Below, piece by piece: positions 17,699 to 25,686 of a DNA stretch of 38,492 bases (the first letter of the stretch is position 1; the number at the start of each line of letters is the position of its first letter). This DNA comes from an uncultured Neomegalonema sp. (GTDB lineage Bacteria; Pseudomonadota; Alphaproteobacteria; Rhodobacterales; Rhodobacteraceae), in the NCBI GenBank assembly GCA_938034615.1, contig CALHLW010000206.1:1-38492 (forward strand), written 5' to 3'. The notes beneath the pieces were generated by a model. The model was not told the origin of the DNA. It saw nothing but the letters and a program-made list of their open reading frames with translations, and did no database searches. The translations under genes and the position numbers were made by a program.

Positions 17699-19246
17699 AT
17701 GGCCGAACCCCGCCGCCGTCGCCGTTCCGGCCCGTCCCCCCGCGACCGGGAGGCGACATCGGGCCAAATCCCTCAACTCCCGTGGAAGCAGCCCCGCAAT
17801 CCCTACGCCCCGCTGAAAGTCATCAGCGACGATCAGGTCGAGGCGATCCACCGGGCCTCGCTCCGGGTATTGGCCGAACTCGGTATCGAGTTGATGAGCG
17901 CCGAAGGCCGCGCGCTTTTCCGCGATGCTGGAGCCAAGGTCGATGAAACCACCGGCATCGTCTGCCTCGATCCGGCCTTGGTCGAGCAACTGATCTCCAC
18001 CGCCCCATCCGAGTTTACACTCACCCCGCGAAACCCTGCAAAAGCCTTGCATATCGGCGGCGACAGCATCGCTTTCGGCATGGTCGCCGGTCCCCCCTCC
18101 GTCCATGATTGCGTGAGCGGGCGTCGGTCGGGAAACATGCAGGATTTCGACAACTTTACCCGCCTCGCGCACCATTTCAACGCGATTCATATCATCGGCA
18201 ATCAGGTCTGCGCGCCGGTCGAACTGCCCGCCAATTCCCGGCATCTCGACACGTATAACGCCAACATCACCCTCTCGGATCTCTGCTATCATGTCAGCGC
18301 TATCGGGACAGGGCGGGCCATCGACGGTATCGCGATGCAGGCCATCGCGCGGGGGCTTTCGCTGGAGGAAATCTCGAAAAGTCCCGGCGTCACGACCATC
18401 ATATCGGTCAACTCTCCGCGCAAGTTCGACGACACCATGGCCGATGGCTTGATCGCCATGTCCCGCCATGGACAGCCGCCCGTCGTCACGCCCTTTACGC
18501 TCATGGGCGCGATGACCCCCGTGACCCTCGCCGCCGGTCTGACCCAGCAGAATGCGGAGGCCCTGTTCGGCATCGCGCTCTCGCAACTGGCCAATCCCGG
18601 CTCGCCGGTCATGTACGGTGCGTATACCTCCAACGTGGACATGCGCTCGGGCGCGCCCGCTTTCGGGACGCCGGAGAATACCAAGGCCAATATCGCCTCT
18701 GGCCAGCTCGCGCGGCGCTATAATTTGCCCTACCGTGCCTCCCCCACCAGCGCCTCGAATATCGTGGACGCCCAAGCCGCCTACGAGACGCAGATGGCGC
18801 TCTGGTCCTGCACGCTGGGCCACGCGAACCTGCATTACCACGCCGCCGGATGGATGGAGGGCGGCCTCTGCGCTTCGTATGAAAAACTGATCCTCGACGT
18901 GGAAATGCTCCAGCACATGATCGCTTTCCTCGATCCCATCGAAATCGACGAGGACACGCTGGCCTTCGAAGCGATGAAGGGCGTCCCGACAGGGGGCCAT
19001 TTCTTCGGCTCACCGCACACCATGGAGCGCTACGAGACGGCGTTCTACCAACCCATGCTCAGCGATTGGCAGAACCACGAAAATTGGGAACTCTCTGGCG
19101 CAAAAACCGCTACCGACCGCGCCACCGATCTCTGGCAACAAGCCCTGCGCGATTACGAACAGCCCCCCATGGACCCGGCAACCCGCGAAGAACTCGACGC
19201 CTACATCGCCCACCGAAAGGAAGAGATCGGCACCGGCGAGCCGTGA
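17699..19246 (+). CDS. MttB-family (trimethylamine/betaine) methyltransferase, non-pyrrolysine
   Basis: The 515-residue protein belongs to the MttB superfamily, in which a TIM-barrel enzyme transfers a methyl group from a quaternary or tertiary amine to a corrinoid protein. Typical segments are ELGIELMSAEGRALFRDAGA, YTSNVDMRSGAPAFGTPEN and ASNIVDAQAAYETQMALWS. The frame runs without an internal TAG, so it is a non-pyrrolysine member like the glycine-betaine demethylase MtgB and is not a true MttB. No corrinoid protein or reactivase lies in the window. The start is the ATG at 17699, with GGAGA eight bases upstream; the open frame to 17657 lacks such a site. The first 40 residues are basic and Pro-rich. 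It closes a run with the dehydrogenase and EamA genes. Confidence 0.9.
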   Translation: MAEPRRRRRSGPSPRDREATSGQIPQLPWKQPRNPYAPLKVISDDQVEAIHRASLRVLAELGIELMSAEGRALFRDAGAKVDETTGIVCLDPALVEQLISTAPSEFTLTPRNPAKALHIGGDSIAFGMVAGPPSVHDCVSGRRSGNMQDFDNFTRLAHHFNAIHIIGNQVCAPVELPANSRHLDTYNANITLSDLCYHVSAIGTGRAIDGIAMQAIARGLSLEEISKSPGVTTIISVNSPRKFDDTMADGLIAMSRHGQPPVVTPFTLMGAMTPVTLAAGLTQQNAEALFGIALSQLANPGSPVMYGAYTSNVDMRSGAPAFGTPENTKANIASGQLARRYNLPYRASPTSASNIVDAQAAYETQMALWSCTLGHANLHYHAAGWMEGGLCASYEKLILDVEMLQHMIAFLDPIEIDEDTLAFEAMKGVPTGGHFFGSPHTMERYETAFYQPMLSDWQNHENWELSGAKTATDRATDLWQQALRDYEQPPMDPATREELDAYIAHRKEEIGTGEP

Positions 19247-19312
19247 TTGTTTTTCCGTGCAGCGAAAAGGCGGGAGAAAATCGATACCTGCGAAGCCAGT
19301 ACGATCTGATTT

Positions 19313-19380
19313 CCTGCCCCGGACCTCGATCCGGGGCCACTCGCCGCTCGTGCAGGCCCCGAATCGAGGTCCGGGGCAGG
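19313..19380. repeat. Complete palindromic repeat with perfect 18-bp arms
   Basis: Arms CCTGCCCCGGACCTCGAT (19313-19330) and its exact complement (19363-19380) enclose a 32-bp spacer with nested CGGGGCC/GGCCCCG. Each half can also fold alone. It lies in the 218-bp gap between the convergent methyltransferase and orphan genes, where it could also act as a bidirectional terminator. Nothing else is visible in that gap. Confidence 0.85.
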
Positions 19381-19464
19381 AGCAAAAGGCGATTCAACAG
19401 CTCGCCTGTGTCCCCCGTCCGCCTCCGAATCCCACGCACACCAAGCCTCCCCTCGCGAGGAGAC

Positions 19465-20130
19465 TCACGCCCCATCCGCCACCACCCAGTCGGGCGGCGG
19501 CTCCACCAGCACCCACAGCGCGAGTTCGTTCAAGCCCGCAAGCATCGTATCGACCTCGCGTTTCCCGCGCTCCCGATGCCCCGGCGGGCGACCGGGCCGC
19601 ATCGGTTTGACCTTGAGATTTCCGGCCTGTTTGCGCTTCGCAATGATCCGCATCAACCGCCTTGCCTGCCTGGGCAGATCAGCCAACGCCTTCTGCATCG
19701 CCGCAATCCGGCGGCGCAGGCTTGCCGCGTCCATCTCGTCTTCATCCGTCGGCAAAGCCGGTCGCGCCGGGGGCTTCCATTCATCGAAGAACCCGATATT
19801 CGGCTCCCGGCCCCTCCGCCGCTTGCGCCGGGGACCGATCGCGCGCCTCGAATCGAACAGCCCGAAAGCCGGAACCCGTTCCGCACCAGCCTCCCCGCGC
19901 GGGATCGGCCCCGACGGCGCAACCCGCTTGTTGACGACAGGCGGCTGCATATTCCGCGTCAAAATGACGATCAATCGCCGCAGACATGCTTCCGACGGCA
20001 ACAATAGCGCCAACACCCGCCGCTTCGCAGCGCGCGCGATCACCCGACCCTCAGGCAGCATCCCGAGCATCACCGCCACCAGCCCCAACAGGGCCGCGCG
20101 GTTAATCTCGAAAACATGCTGCCAGTTCAT
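19465..20130 (-). CDS. Orphan basic protein with N-terminal membrane segment
   Basis: I do not recognise this 221-residue protein. It has one hydrophobic stretch near the start (ALLGLVAVMLGMLPEG), a cationic RNA- or membrane-binding-looking middle (RRAIGPRRKRRRGREP), a helical segment (AASLRRRIAAMQKALADLPR) and a conserved-looking aromatic C-terminus (LNELALWVLVEPPPDW). The start at 20130 is supported by a GAGAG about 12 bases upstream. It stands alone between two repeat elements and is convergent with the methyltransferase gene. The composition (Arg- and Pro-rich) is like its neighbours, so there is no sign of recent transfer. Coding status is likely but not certain. Confidence 0.6.
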   Translation of the reverse strand: MNWQHVFEINRAALLGLVAVMLGMLPEGRVIARAAKRRVLALLLPSEACLRRLIVILTRNMQPPVVNKRVAPSGPIPRGEAGAERVPAFGLFDSRRAIGPRRKRRRGREPNIGFFDEWKPPARPALPTDEDEMDAASLRRRIAAMQKALADLPRQARRLMRIIAKRKQAGNLKVKPMRPGRPPGHRERGKREVDTMLAGLNELALWVLVEPPPDWVVADGA

Positions 20131-20436
20131 TCGAATGTGTATCTCTCGTTAGTGGCATATAGAACGAAGCATAAACATTCACAATTTGCAACACCGTGCG
20201 GTGCCAAGTTTACCTTCGCTCGTTTCGCGCCGCGCAAGTCAATCCTGCACTGTCATTCCCGCGCAAAGCGGGAATCTCCCGCCGCTGCGAAAGATCCCCG
20301 CTTTGGGCAGGGATGACAAAAATACATCATTGCGCACTGGCGCTCACACCTCGCTTCGCCACGCCAAGAGACTTGACGCCACCACCCCCTCCCGTGAACG
20401 GTAAGACCCATCCGCGACGAGCCGTGAGCAAACCCC
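20131..20436. other. Intergenic region with a palindromic repeat
   Basis: This 306-bp gap separates the divergent orphan and PhyH genes. It is visibly AT-richer near 20131-20215, where promoters in both directions are expected, and it holds the repeat at 20252-20317. I see no convincing small gene or RNA in the rest. Confidence 0.5.
20252..20317. repeat. Palindromic repeat, GTCATTCCCGCGCAAAGCGGG type
   Basis: The left hairpin ATTCCCGC-GCAAA-GCGGGAAT has an 8-bp perfect stem. The right hairpin ATCCCCGC-TTTGG-GCAGGGAT has one mismatch. The whole is bounded by GTCAT and ATGAC. This is the second subtype of the repeat family seen elsewhere in the window. Confidence 0.8.
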
Positions 20437-21240
20437 ATGACCGACCCTCATCTCTCCGACGCCGAACTTACCCGCTACCGCGAACGCGGCTGGATCGTCC
20501 CCGATTGGCAGCTTCCCGCTGACCTCGTCGCCGAAATGCGCGCCGAATACGAAGCCCTGCTCGCCCGCAACCCCGGCCTCGCTTCCGATATTATCCTCGC
20601 TCCGCACCAGACGACGGGCGGCTCGATGGGCGTCACCGGATCGGAACGCTGGCTCGATTTTGCCACCCATCCTGGCCTCATCGCCATCGCGCGACAGCTT
20701 ATCGGCGACGACATCATCCTCTGGGGCACGACCCTCTTCGGCAAACCGCCCCTGAACGGCAAGGAAACCCCGTGGCATCAGGACGGCGAATATTACCCCA
20801 TCGAGCCGCTCGAAGTGCTGACGGTCTGGATACCCCTCGATGACGTGACCCCCGAGAACGGCCCGATGACCTTCATCCCCGGCTCGCATAAGGACCGCCG
20901 CCTATTCAGACATTCATGGATCGAGGGCGACGACAAGACGATCAATCTCGTTTGCGATGCCGAGCATTTCGACGAGGCCGAAGCCGAGCCGCTGATCCTG
21001 CGCGCGGGGCAGGTGTCGTTCCACGATGTCTACATGATCCACGGCTCCACGGCGAACCACACCGATAAACGCCGCGCCGCCTTCATTATTCGTCTCATGC
21101 CCGCCACCAGCTTCTACAATCACGCGCGCGGGGCCGAGACCGGCAAGAAACACCCCGCGCAGGGCTACGGCACCCGCCCGCTGCACCTCGTCAGCGGCAC
21201 CGACCGCGCCGGAAACGATTTTCAGATCGGCCACAGCTAA
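20437..21240 (+). CDS. Phytanoyl-CoA dioxygenase (PhyH) family protein
   Basis: This 267-residue Fe(II)/2-oxoglutarate-dependent oxygenase has the facial triad in WHQDGEYY (H114, D116) and MIHGSTAN (H202), with an arginine about ten residues on (R213 region) to hold 2-oxoglutarate. The jelly-roll segments VLTVWIPLDDVTPENGPMTF and FIPGSHKDR are typical of bacterial PhyH proteins, which hydroxylate small molecules such as ectoine, phosphonates or lipids. The substrate is unknown. The ATG at 20437 heads a long plus-strand run; the MBL-fold gene follows after 15 bp. Confidence 0.93.
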   Translation: MTDPHLSDAELTRYRERGWIVPDWQLPADLVAEMRAEYEALLARNPGLASDIILAPHQTTGGSMGVTGSERWLDFATHPGLIAIARQLIGDDIILWGTTLFGKPPLNGKETPWHQDGEYYPIEPLEVLTVWIPLDDVTPENGPMTFIPGSHKDRRLFRHSWIEGDDKTINLVCDAEHFDEAEAEPLILRAGQVSFHDVYMIHGSTANHTDKRRAAFIIRLMPATSFYNHARGAETGKKHPAQGYGTRPLHLVSGTDRAGNDFQIGHS

Positions 21241-21255
21241 TCACAGGAGCCACCC

Positions 21256-22155
21256 ATGCATCCTCTCGCTTCCGGCCAGTATCCCGGCGCGCAGCGCAGG
21301 CGGATCGGAGATGCGGTCGTCACCGCCCTTGCCGACGGCTATTTCGATCTGGGGCGGCAGACGATGCCCACAGCGTCGGACGCCGATCTTGCCCCCCTTG
21401 CCGACACCCCCTACGCCACGCCTGATACCTATCGCTCTTCGATCAATGCCTATCTTGTCGAGATGGGCGCCAAGCGCATCCTGATCGACACGGGCGGTGC
21501 GCAATCGGGCGCCGCATCGCTCGGACGGCTTGGCCCGACCCTTGACGCCATGGGCATCGAGCCGGGAACCGTGGATGCCCTCGTAATGACCCACCTGCAT
21601 CCCGACCATGCGGGCGGCGCATTCGAAGAAAGCGGAGGAGCGGCATTCGAAAACGCAGAGATGATCCTGCACACCAAGGAGCACGCCTATTGGCACGACG
21701 ATGCCCTTATCACCGAGGATAACCGGCACTATTTCGATATCGCGCGCAAGGCGACCGATGCCTATATGCGGGCGGGTCGGCTGACGATGTTCGACACCGA
21801 CTGCGAAGTCATACCGGGCGTCTTCGCCGAGTTCCTGCCGGGCCATACTCCCGGCCATACGGGCTATCGCATCGAAAGCGGCGGTGACGCCCTGCTGATC
21901 TGGGGCGATATCGTCCACATCCCGCCCGTCCAGATGAAAGACCCCGGCATCGGCGTCGCCTTCGACGTGGATGGTGCATTGGCCGAGAAGACCCGGCGAC
22001 ACCTCCTTGATCGGGCCATCTCCGACAAACTGAAGATTGCCGGAATGCACCTCCCTTGGCCGGGGATCGGCTATGTCGAGCGCGACGGCCAACGCGAAGG
22101 CGACGGCTACCGCTTCGCCCTCGCTCCCTATGATTACGATACCGGCCACCCGTGA
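21256..22155 (+). CDS. MBL-fold metallo-hydrolase
   Basis: The 299-residue protein carries the metallo-beta-lactamase zinc motif MTHLHPDHAGG (H113, H115, D117, H118), a later LPGHTPGHTGY histidine and WGDIVH for the bridging aspartate. This is the binuclear site of lactonase- or glyoxalase-like hydrolases, and the length resembles AHL-lactonase relatives, though the substrate is not fixed by sequence. The start at 21256 has CAGGAG six bases upstream. The stop overlaps the GTG start of the acetyltransferase gene (GTGA), indicating coupled translation in the run from PhyH to mobA. Confidence 0.93.
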   Translation: MHPLASGQYPGAQRRRIGDAVVTALADGYFDLGRQTMPTASDADLAPLADTPYATPDTYRSSINAYLVEMGAKRILIDTGGAQSGAASLGRLGPTLDAMGIEPGTVDALVMTHLHPDHAGGAFEESGGAAFENAEMILHTKEHAYWHDDALITEDNRHYFDIARKATDAYMRAGRLTMFDTDCEVIPGVFAEFLPGHTPGHTGYRIESGGDALLIWGDIVHIPPVQMKDPGIGVAFDVDGALAEKTRRHLLDRAISDKLKIAGMHLPWPGIGYVERDGQREGDGYRFALAPYDYDTGHP

Positions 22156-22610
22156 CCACCTTCGATCTGATGCGCGACGAGGACACTCACGGTGTCATCG
22201 CGCTGTGGCACACATGCGCCCTCACCCGTCCGTGGAACGACCCGGCGGCGGATATCGCGCTCGCACGGCGCAGCAAGGAGGCCGACATTCTCATCCATCG
22301 AGAGGACGCCATCCCCGTCGCCACGATCATGGTCGGCCATGACGGCCACCGCGCATGGATCTACTACCTCGCCACCCATCCCGATCACCGTCGCAAGGGC
22401 CTTGCCCGCACGGCCATGACGGCGGCGGAAGACTGGGCCATTGCGCGGGGCGTGCCGAAGATGCACCTGATGGTCCGCCCCGGTAATGAAGGCGTCATCG
22501 CTTTCTACGAGGGTTTGGGCTACGAAGACGGAGCCATTCTGGTCATGCAGAAATGGCTCGATGCGGAACGCGAGGCCCTCTATCCGGGGCCACCAGAGGG
22601 AACGAAATGA
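22152..22610 (+). CDS. GNAT-family N-acetyltransferase
   Basis: This 152-residue GNAT protein has the acetyl-CoA-binding motif A, YYLATHPDHRRKGLARTAM, with the R/Q-x-x-G-x-A loop, and motif B near AFYEGLGYEDGAILVM. It resembles the YpeA-type branch. It may modify a small amine or a protein; the substrate is unknown. It starts with GTG at 22152 within the stop of the MBL gene and ends in an ATGA overlap with the NnrU gene, so it is embedded in a coupled operon. Confidence 0.92.
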   Translation: MTTFDLMRDEDTHGVIALWHTCALTRPWNDPAADIALARRSKEADILIHREDAIPVATIMVGHDGHRAWIYYLATHPDHRRKGLARTAMTAAEDWAIARGVPKMHLMVRPGNEGVIAFYEGLGYEDGAILVMQKWLDAEREALYPGPPEGTK

Positions 22611-23173
22611 TCTTGCTGCTGCTGGGACTGGCTCTCTATGCGGGCCTGCACCTCTTTACCACGGCCCTGCGCTCGGTCCGCGATCCCGTCGTGGCACGCA
22701 TCGGCGAGATATCGTGGAAAGCCGTCGTGGCTATCGGCCTGATCGCTTCGGTCTGGCTGATGGTGCGCGGCTATGGTGATGCCTCGGCTGAAGCACTCTG
22801 GATCGCCCCCGGCTGGGCGCGCCCGCTCGTCGTTGTGCTCATGCTCCCCACCTTCATCCTCTACATGGGCACCCATCCGGGGTCAGCCATTGGCGCACGC
22901 ATCCGTCACCCCCAACTCACCGCCTTCATGCTCTGGGCGGGAATGCACCTGCTGGTGAACGGCGAGTTCCGCGCGACAATCCTGTTCGGTGGGCTGCTCG
23001 CATGGGCCGTGGTCCAACTGATCCTCCTGGACCGCCGCGACGGCAGACCGCCTTTGCCACAACCCAACGCCTCCCCGCTGAAGGCATGGGCCGCCATCCC
23101 TATCGGCATCGCCCTCTGGGTCGGGCTGCTGTTCGCCCATGAATGGCTCTTCGGCGTGAGTCCCATCGCATGA
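22607..23173 (+). CDS. NnrU family integral membrane protein
   Basis: The 188-residue protein has five to six membrane helices and the NnrU pattern, with HLFTTALRSVRDPVVARIGE near the start and YMGTHPGSAIGARIRHPQLT followed by LWAGMHLLVNGE. NnrU was first noted beside denitrification genes in Rhodobacter; plant and bacterial relatives (Z-ISO) are heme-containing carotene isomerases, and the conserved His residues (HP, MH) are present here. The ATG at 22607 overlaps the GNAT stop and its own stop overlaps mobA (ATGA both times). No denitrification genes are in the window. Confidence 0.88.
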   Translation: MILLLLGLALYAGLHLFTTALRSVRDPVVARIGEISWKAVVAIGLIASVWLMVRGYGDASAEALWIAPGWARPLVVVLMLPTFILYMGTHPGSAIGARIRHPQLTAFMLWAGMHLLVNGEFRATILFGGLLAWAVVQLILLDRRDGRPPLPQPNASPLKAWAAIPIGIALWVGLLFAHEWLFGVSPIA

Positions 23174-23763
23174 GTATCCTCGGTGTGATCCTCGCAGGTG
23201 GCCTCGCGCGGCGCATGGGCGGGCAGGACAAGGCGTTCCTGATGTTGAACGGCGAGGCGATGCTCGACCGCGCACTGGCACGGCTCGCCCCGCAGGTGGA
23301 CACTCTCGCCATAAACTCGAATGCCGAGGCGATCCGCTTCGCGGGCTATGATGTTCCGCTGGTGCCGGACCTCGATGACAGCCGTGCGGGGCCACTGGCG
23401 GGCGTGCTCGCGGGGCTGAGTTTCGCCGATGGTACCGGCGCATCGCATATCGTCACCGTCGCCGTGGACACGCCGTTCTTCCCATCCGACCTTGTCGCGC
23501 GACTGTGGGCAGCGGCAGAAGCCGAAACCGTTCCCCTTGCCTGCGCCGCGACCGGCGACCGGACCCACCCCGTCTTCGGACTCTGGCCCGTAAGCCTTCG
23601 CACCGATCTGGCCGATGCCCTCGCTTCCGGGGAACGCAAGGTCGACCGCTGGACCGCCCGCCGCGGCTGCGCGGTGGCAAGGTGGGACGCTGACCCCGTC
23701 GATCCCTTCTTCAACGTCAATACGCCCGAAGACATGACCTTGGCCGAAAGACTCGCGACATGA
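23170..23763 (+). CDS. mobA: Molybdenum cofactor guanylyltransferase MobA
   Basis: MobA links GMP from GTP to molybdopterin, giving the bis-MGD cofactor of the DMSO-reductase family. The 197-residue length is normal. The nucleotidyltransferase signature is VILAGGLARRMGGQDKAFL (about 6-24), followed by LVPDLDDSRAGPLAGVLAGL and the metal-binding aspartate in TVAVDTPFFP; the C-terminal FFNVNTPEDM motif is present. Its start overlaps the NnrU stop. mobB and moeA follow on the same strand after a 172-bp gap filled largely by a repeat element. Confidence 0.96.
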   Translation: MSILGVILAGGLARRMGGQDKAFLMLNGEAMLDRALARLAPQVDTLAINSNAEAIRFAGYDVPLVPDLDDSRAGPLAGVLAGLSFADGTGASHIVTVAVDTPFFPSDLVARLWAAAEAETVPLACAATGDRTHPVFGLWPVSLRTDLADALASGERKVDRWTARRGCAVARWDADPVDPFFNVNTPEDMTLAERLAT

Positions 23764-23779
23764 GAATGTCCCTTTCCCT

Positions 23780-23874
23780 GTCACCCCGCGACTTCCGCTG
23801 CGCGGCGCAATGCGCGGGGTCCATGGTTCAGTTCCATCTGCATAATGGATACCGCGATCAAGTGGCGGTAAAAC
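23780..23874. repeat. Degenerate palindromic repeat between mobA and mobB
   Basis: It begins GTCACCCCGCGACTT and continues through GCGGGGTCCATGGTTCAG to ACCGCGATCAAGTGGCGG, matching the copies at 12973 and 32508 with an insertion in the left stem. It interrupts an otherwise tight molybdenum-cofactor operon. Confidence 0.75.
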
Positions 23875-23935
23875 AAAACCTTGTTGAAAAGGGAGAAGCC
23901 CGGAACCGCCTGCGCTATTGCGGAAATGACATTCC

Positions 23936-24436
23936 ATGAGGCTCTACGGCGTCACCGGCTGGAAGAACAACGGCAAGACCACGCTGGTCGAGCGGCTGGT
24001 CACGGAAATCGCCGCGCGGGGCATCACCGTCTCGACCGTCAAACATGCCCACCACGCCTTCGATCTCGATCAGCCGGGCAAGGACTCATGGCGGCACCGC
24101 GAGGCCGGGGCGCGGGAAGTGATGGTATCGGGCGGCGCACGCTGGGCCTTGATGCATGAGTTGCGCGGCGAGGACGAACCGCCCCTTGCCGATCTGCTTG
24201 CGCGCCTCTCCCGCGTCGATTTGGTCATCATCGAAGGCTACAAACGCGATCCCCACCGCAAGATCGAAGTCCGCCGCGCAGCCGCCGCTCAAAGTCTGAT
24301 CGCGGAAGGCGACCCGTCCATACGGGCGCTCGCCACCGACACGCCCCTCGACGCTTTCGACCGCCCGCAATTCGATCTCGATGATATCGCGAGCATCGCC
24401 GATTTCATCCTCGCGGATGCCCTGTCATGGCCCTGA
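23936..24436 (+). CDS. mobB: Molybdopterin-guanine dinucleotide biosynthesis protein MobB
   Basis: MobB is a GTP-binding adapter that assists MobA. The 166-residue protein has a Walker A loop GWKNNGKTT (8-16), the conserved VKHAHHAFDLDQPGKDSWRH segment and a Walker B-like LVIIEGYK. The family's invariant pattern GxDSxxHxxAGA is visible as GKDSWRHREAGA. It overlaps moeA by 10 bp, so the pair is coupled. It follows mobA after a repeat-containing gap. Confidence 0.96.
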   Translation: MRLYGVTGWKNNGKTTLVERLVTEIAARGITVSTVKHAHHAFDLDQPGKDSWRHREAGAREVMVSGGARWALMHELRGEDEPPLADLLARLSRVDLVIIEGYKRDPHRKIEVRRAAAAQSLIAEGDPSIRALATDTPLDAFDRPQFDLDDIASIADFILADALSWP

Positions 24437-25680
24437 AGAACGACTGCTTCGCGCTCCCGTCCGGCGTCTCGTGGACCCCGGTGGATGACGCCCTTGCCGA
24501 CCTGCGCGACCGTCTTTCGCCCGTCACACCGGTCGAAACCCTGCCGCTCGGCACGGGACAGGGCAGGGTGCTCGCACAGGATATCCCTGCCCCGATTTCC
24601 CTGCCCCCCGCCGATAATGCCGCCGTAGACGGTTATGCCCTCGCCCACACCTCGCTCACCCCCGAAGGCGAACAGCATCTCGCCCTGCGCGAAGGCCGCG
24701 CCGTCGCAGGCGCACCCTTCGACGGCATGGTCGGCAACGGCGAAGCCGTCCGCATCTTGACCGGAGCCGTGATGCCCGACGGCACCGACTCGGTCGTCAT
24801 GGACGAGGACGTGGAGCGCGACGGCAACGCCATCCGCTTCGGCTCCGGCCTGAAACCCGGCGCAAACAGCCGCAAGGCCGGAGAAGACATTCGCGCAGGC
24901 AATATCGCGCTCCCCGCCGGAACGCGCCTCGGCCCGGCAGAATTGGCCCGCCTCGCCTCCATCGGCATCGCTTCGCTCCCCGTCCACGCCCCCCTCCGCG
25001 TCGCGATCTTCTCCACCGGCGACGAACTCGCCGAACCCGGAGAGCCGCTCCTGTCCGGCCAGATATACGACGCCAACCGCGCCATGCTCCTCGCCCTCGC
25101 AAAGGCACAAGGTGTCGAGGCTATCGACCATGGCCGCATCCCCGACCGCCCCGCAGCCATCGCGAGCGCCCTTGGCGCAGCTTCCCGTGCCGCCGATGTC
25201 GTCATCGTCTCCGGCGGTGCATCAGGGGGCGACGAGGATCACGTTTCCCGCGAACTCTCGCGCATGGGGGCTATGGCCCTTTGGCGCATTGCGATGAAAC
25301 CCGGACGACCACTCGCATTGGGCCAGATCGACGGCGTCCCGGTCTTCGGCCTGCCGGGCAATCCCGTCGCCGCCTTCGTCTGCTTCCTGATCTTCGCGCG
25401 CCCCGCGCTTCAGCGCCTCGCAGGGGCCGCATGGCCCGAACCGGTGGGTTATCCCCTTACCGCAAAGTTCTCCGCCAAAAAAAAGCCCGGACGCACCGAA
25501 CTCTTGCGCGCCCGTGCCGATGGTACTGGCGGCGTCGAGAAATTCCGTTCGGATGGCTCTGGCCTGATTGGCGGTTTAGTCTGGTCGGATGGGCTGGTCA
25601 TGCTCGACCATGCGCGCGGCCCGGTGGAGGAAGGCGAAACCGTGTGCTTCCTCCCCTATGCCGGGTTCGGGCTTACCTAA
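24427..25680 (+). CDS. moeA: Molybdopterin molybdenumtransferase MoeA
   Basis: MoeA inserts molybdate into adenylylated molybdopterin. The 417-residue protein shows the order of MoeA domains: LGTGQGRVLAQDI, PPADNAAVDGYAL, the GAVMPDGTDSVVMDED substrate loop, FSTGDELAEPGEPL, the MoCF-binding motif SGGASGGDEDHV, and the MKPGRPLALGQIDGVPVFGL segment followed by LPGNPVAAFVCF. The C-terminal domain IV is complete. The start ATG at 24427 lies inside the end of mobB. It ends six bases from the stop of a convergent gene, with no obvious terminator between them. Confidence 0.97.
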   Translation: MALKNDCFALPSGVSWTPVDDALADLRDRLSPVTPVETLPLGTGQGRVLAQDIPAPISLPPADNAAVDGYALAHTSLTPEGEQHLALREGRAVAGAPFDGMVGNGEAVRILTGAVMPDGTDSVVMDEDVERDGNAIRFGSGLKPGANSRKAGEDIRAGNIALPAGTRLGPAELARLASIGIASLPVHAPLRVAIFSTGDELAEPGEPLLSGQIYDANRAMLLALAKAQGVEAIDHGRIPDRPAAIASALGAASRAADVVIVSGGASGGDEDHVSRELSRMGAMALWRIAMKPGRPLALGQIDGVPVFGLPGNPVAAFVCFLIFARPALQRLAGAAWPEPVGYPLTAKFSAKKKPGRTELLRARADGTGGVEKFRSDGSGLIGGLVWSDGLVMLDHARGPVEEGETVCFLPYAGFGLT

Positions 25681-25686
25681 TCGGCG

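Noticed and set aside
15539-19000. 1153-codon open frame on the minus strand
   Set aside because: It lies antisense to three well-identified genes (dehydrogenase, EamA transporter, methyltransferase) in the phase where GC-rich codons rarely give stops. Its translation is Arg/His/Asp-rich with no domain.
17699-19246. Pyrrolysine-containing trimethylamine methyltransferase
   Set aside because: There is no in-frame TAG, and the protein reads through as a non-pyrrolysine member of the family.
19313-19380. CRISPR-like repeat or attachment site
   Set aside because: The arms are inverted, not direct, with one spacer only; the copies are scattered and no cas, integrase or tRNA gene is present.
21241-22149. 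Minus-strand frame of 302 codons
   Set aside because: It is antisense to the MBL-fold gene, which has intact zinc-binding motifs on the plus strand.
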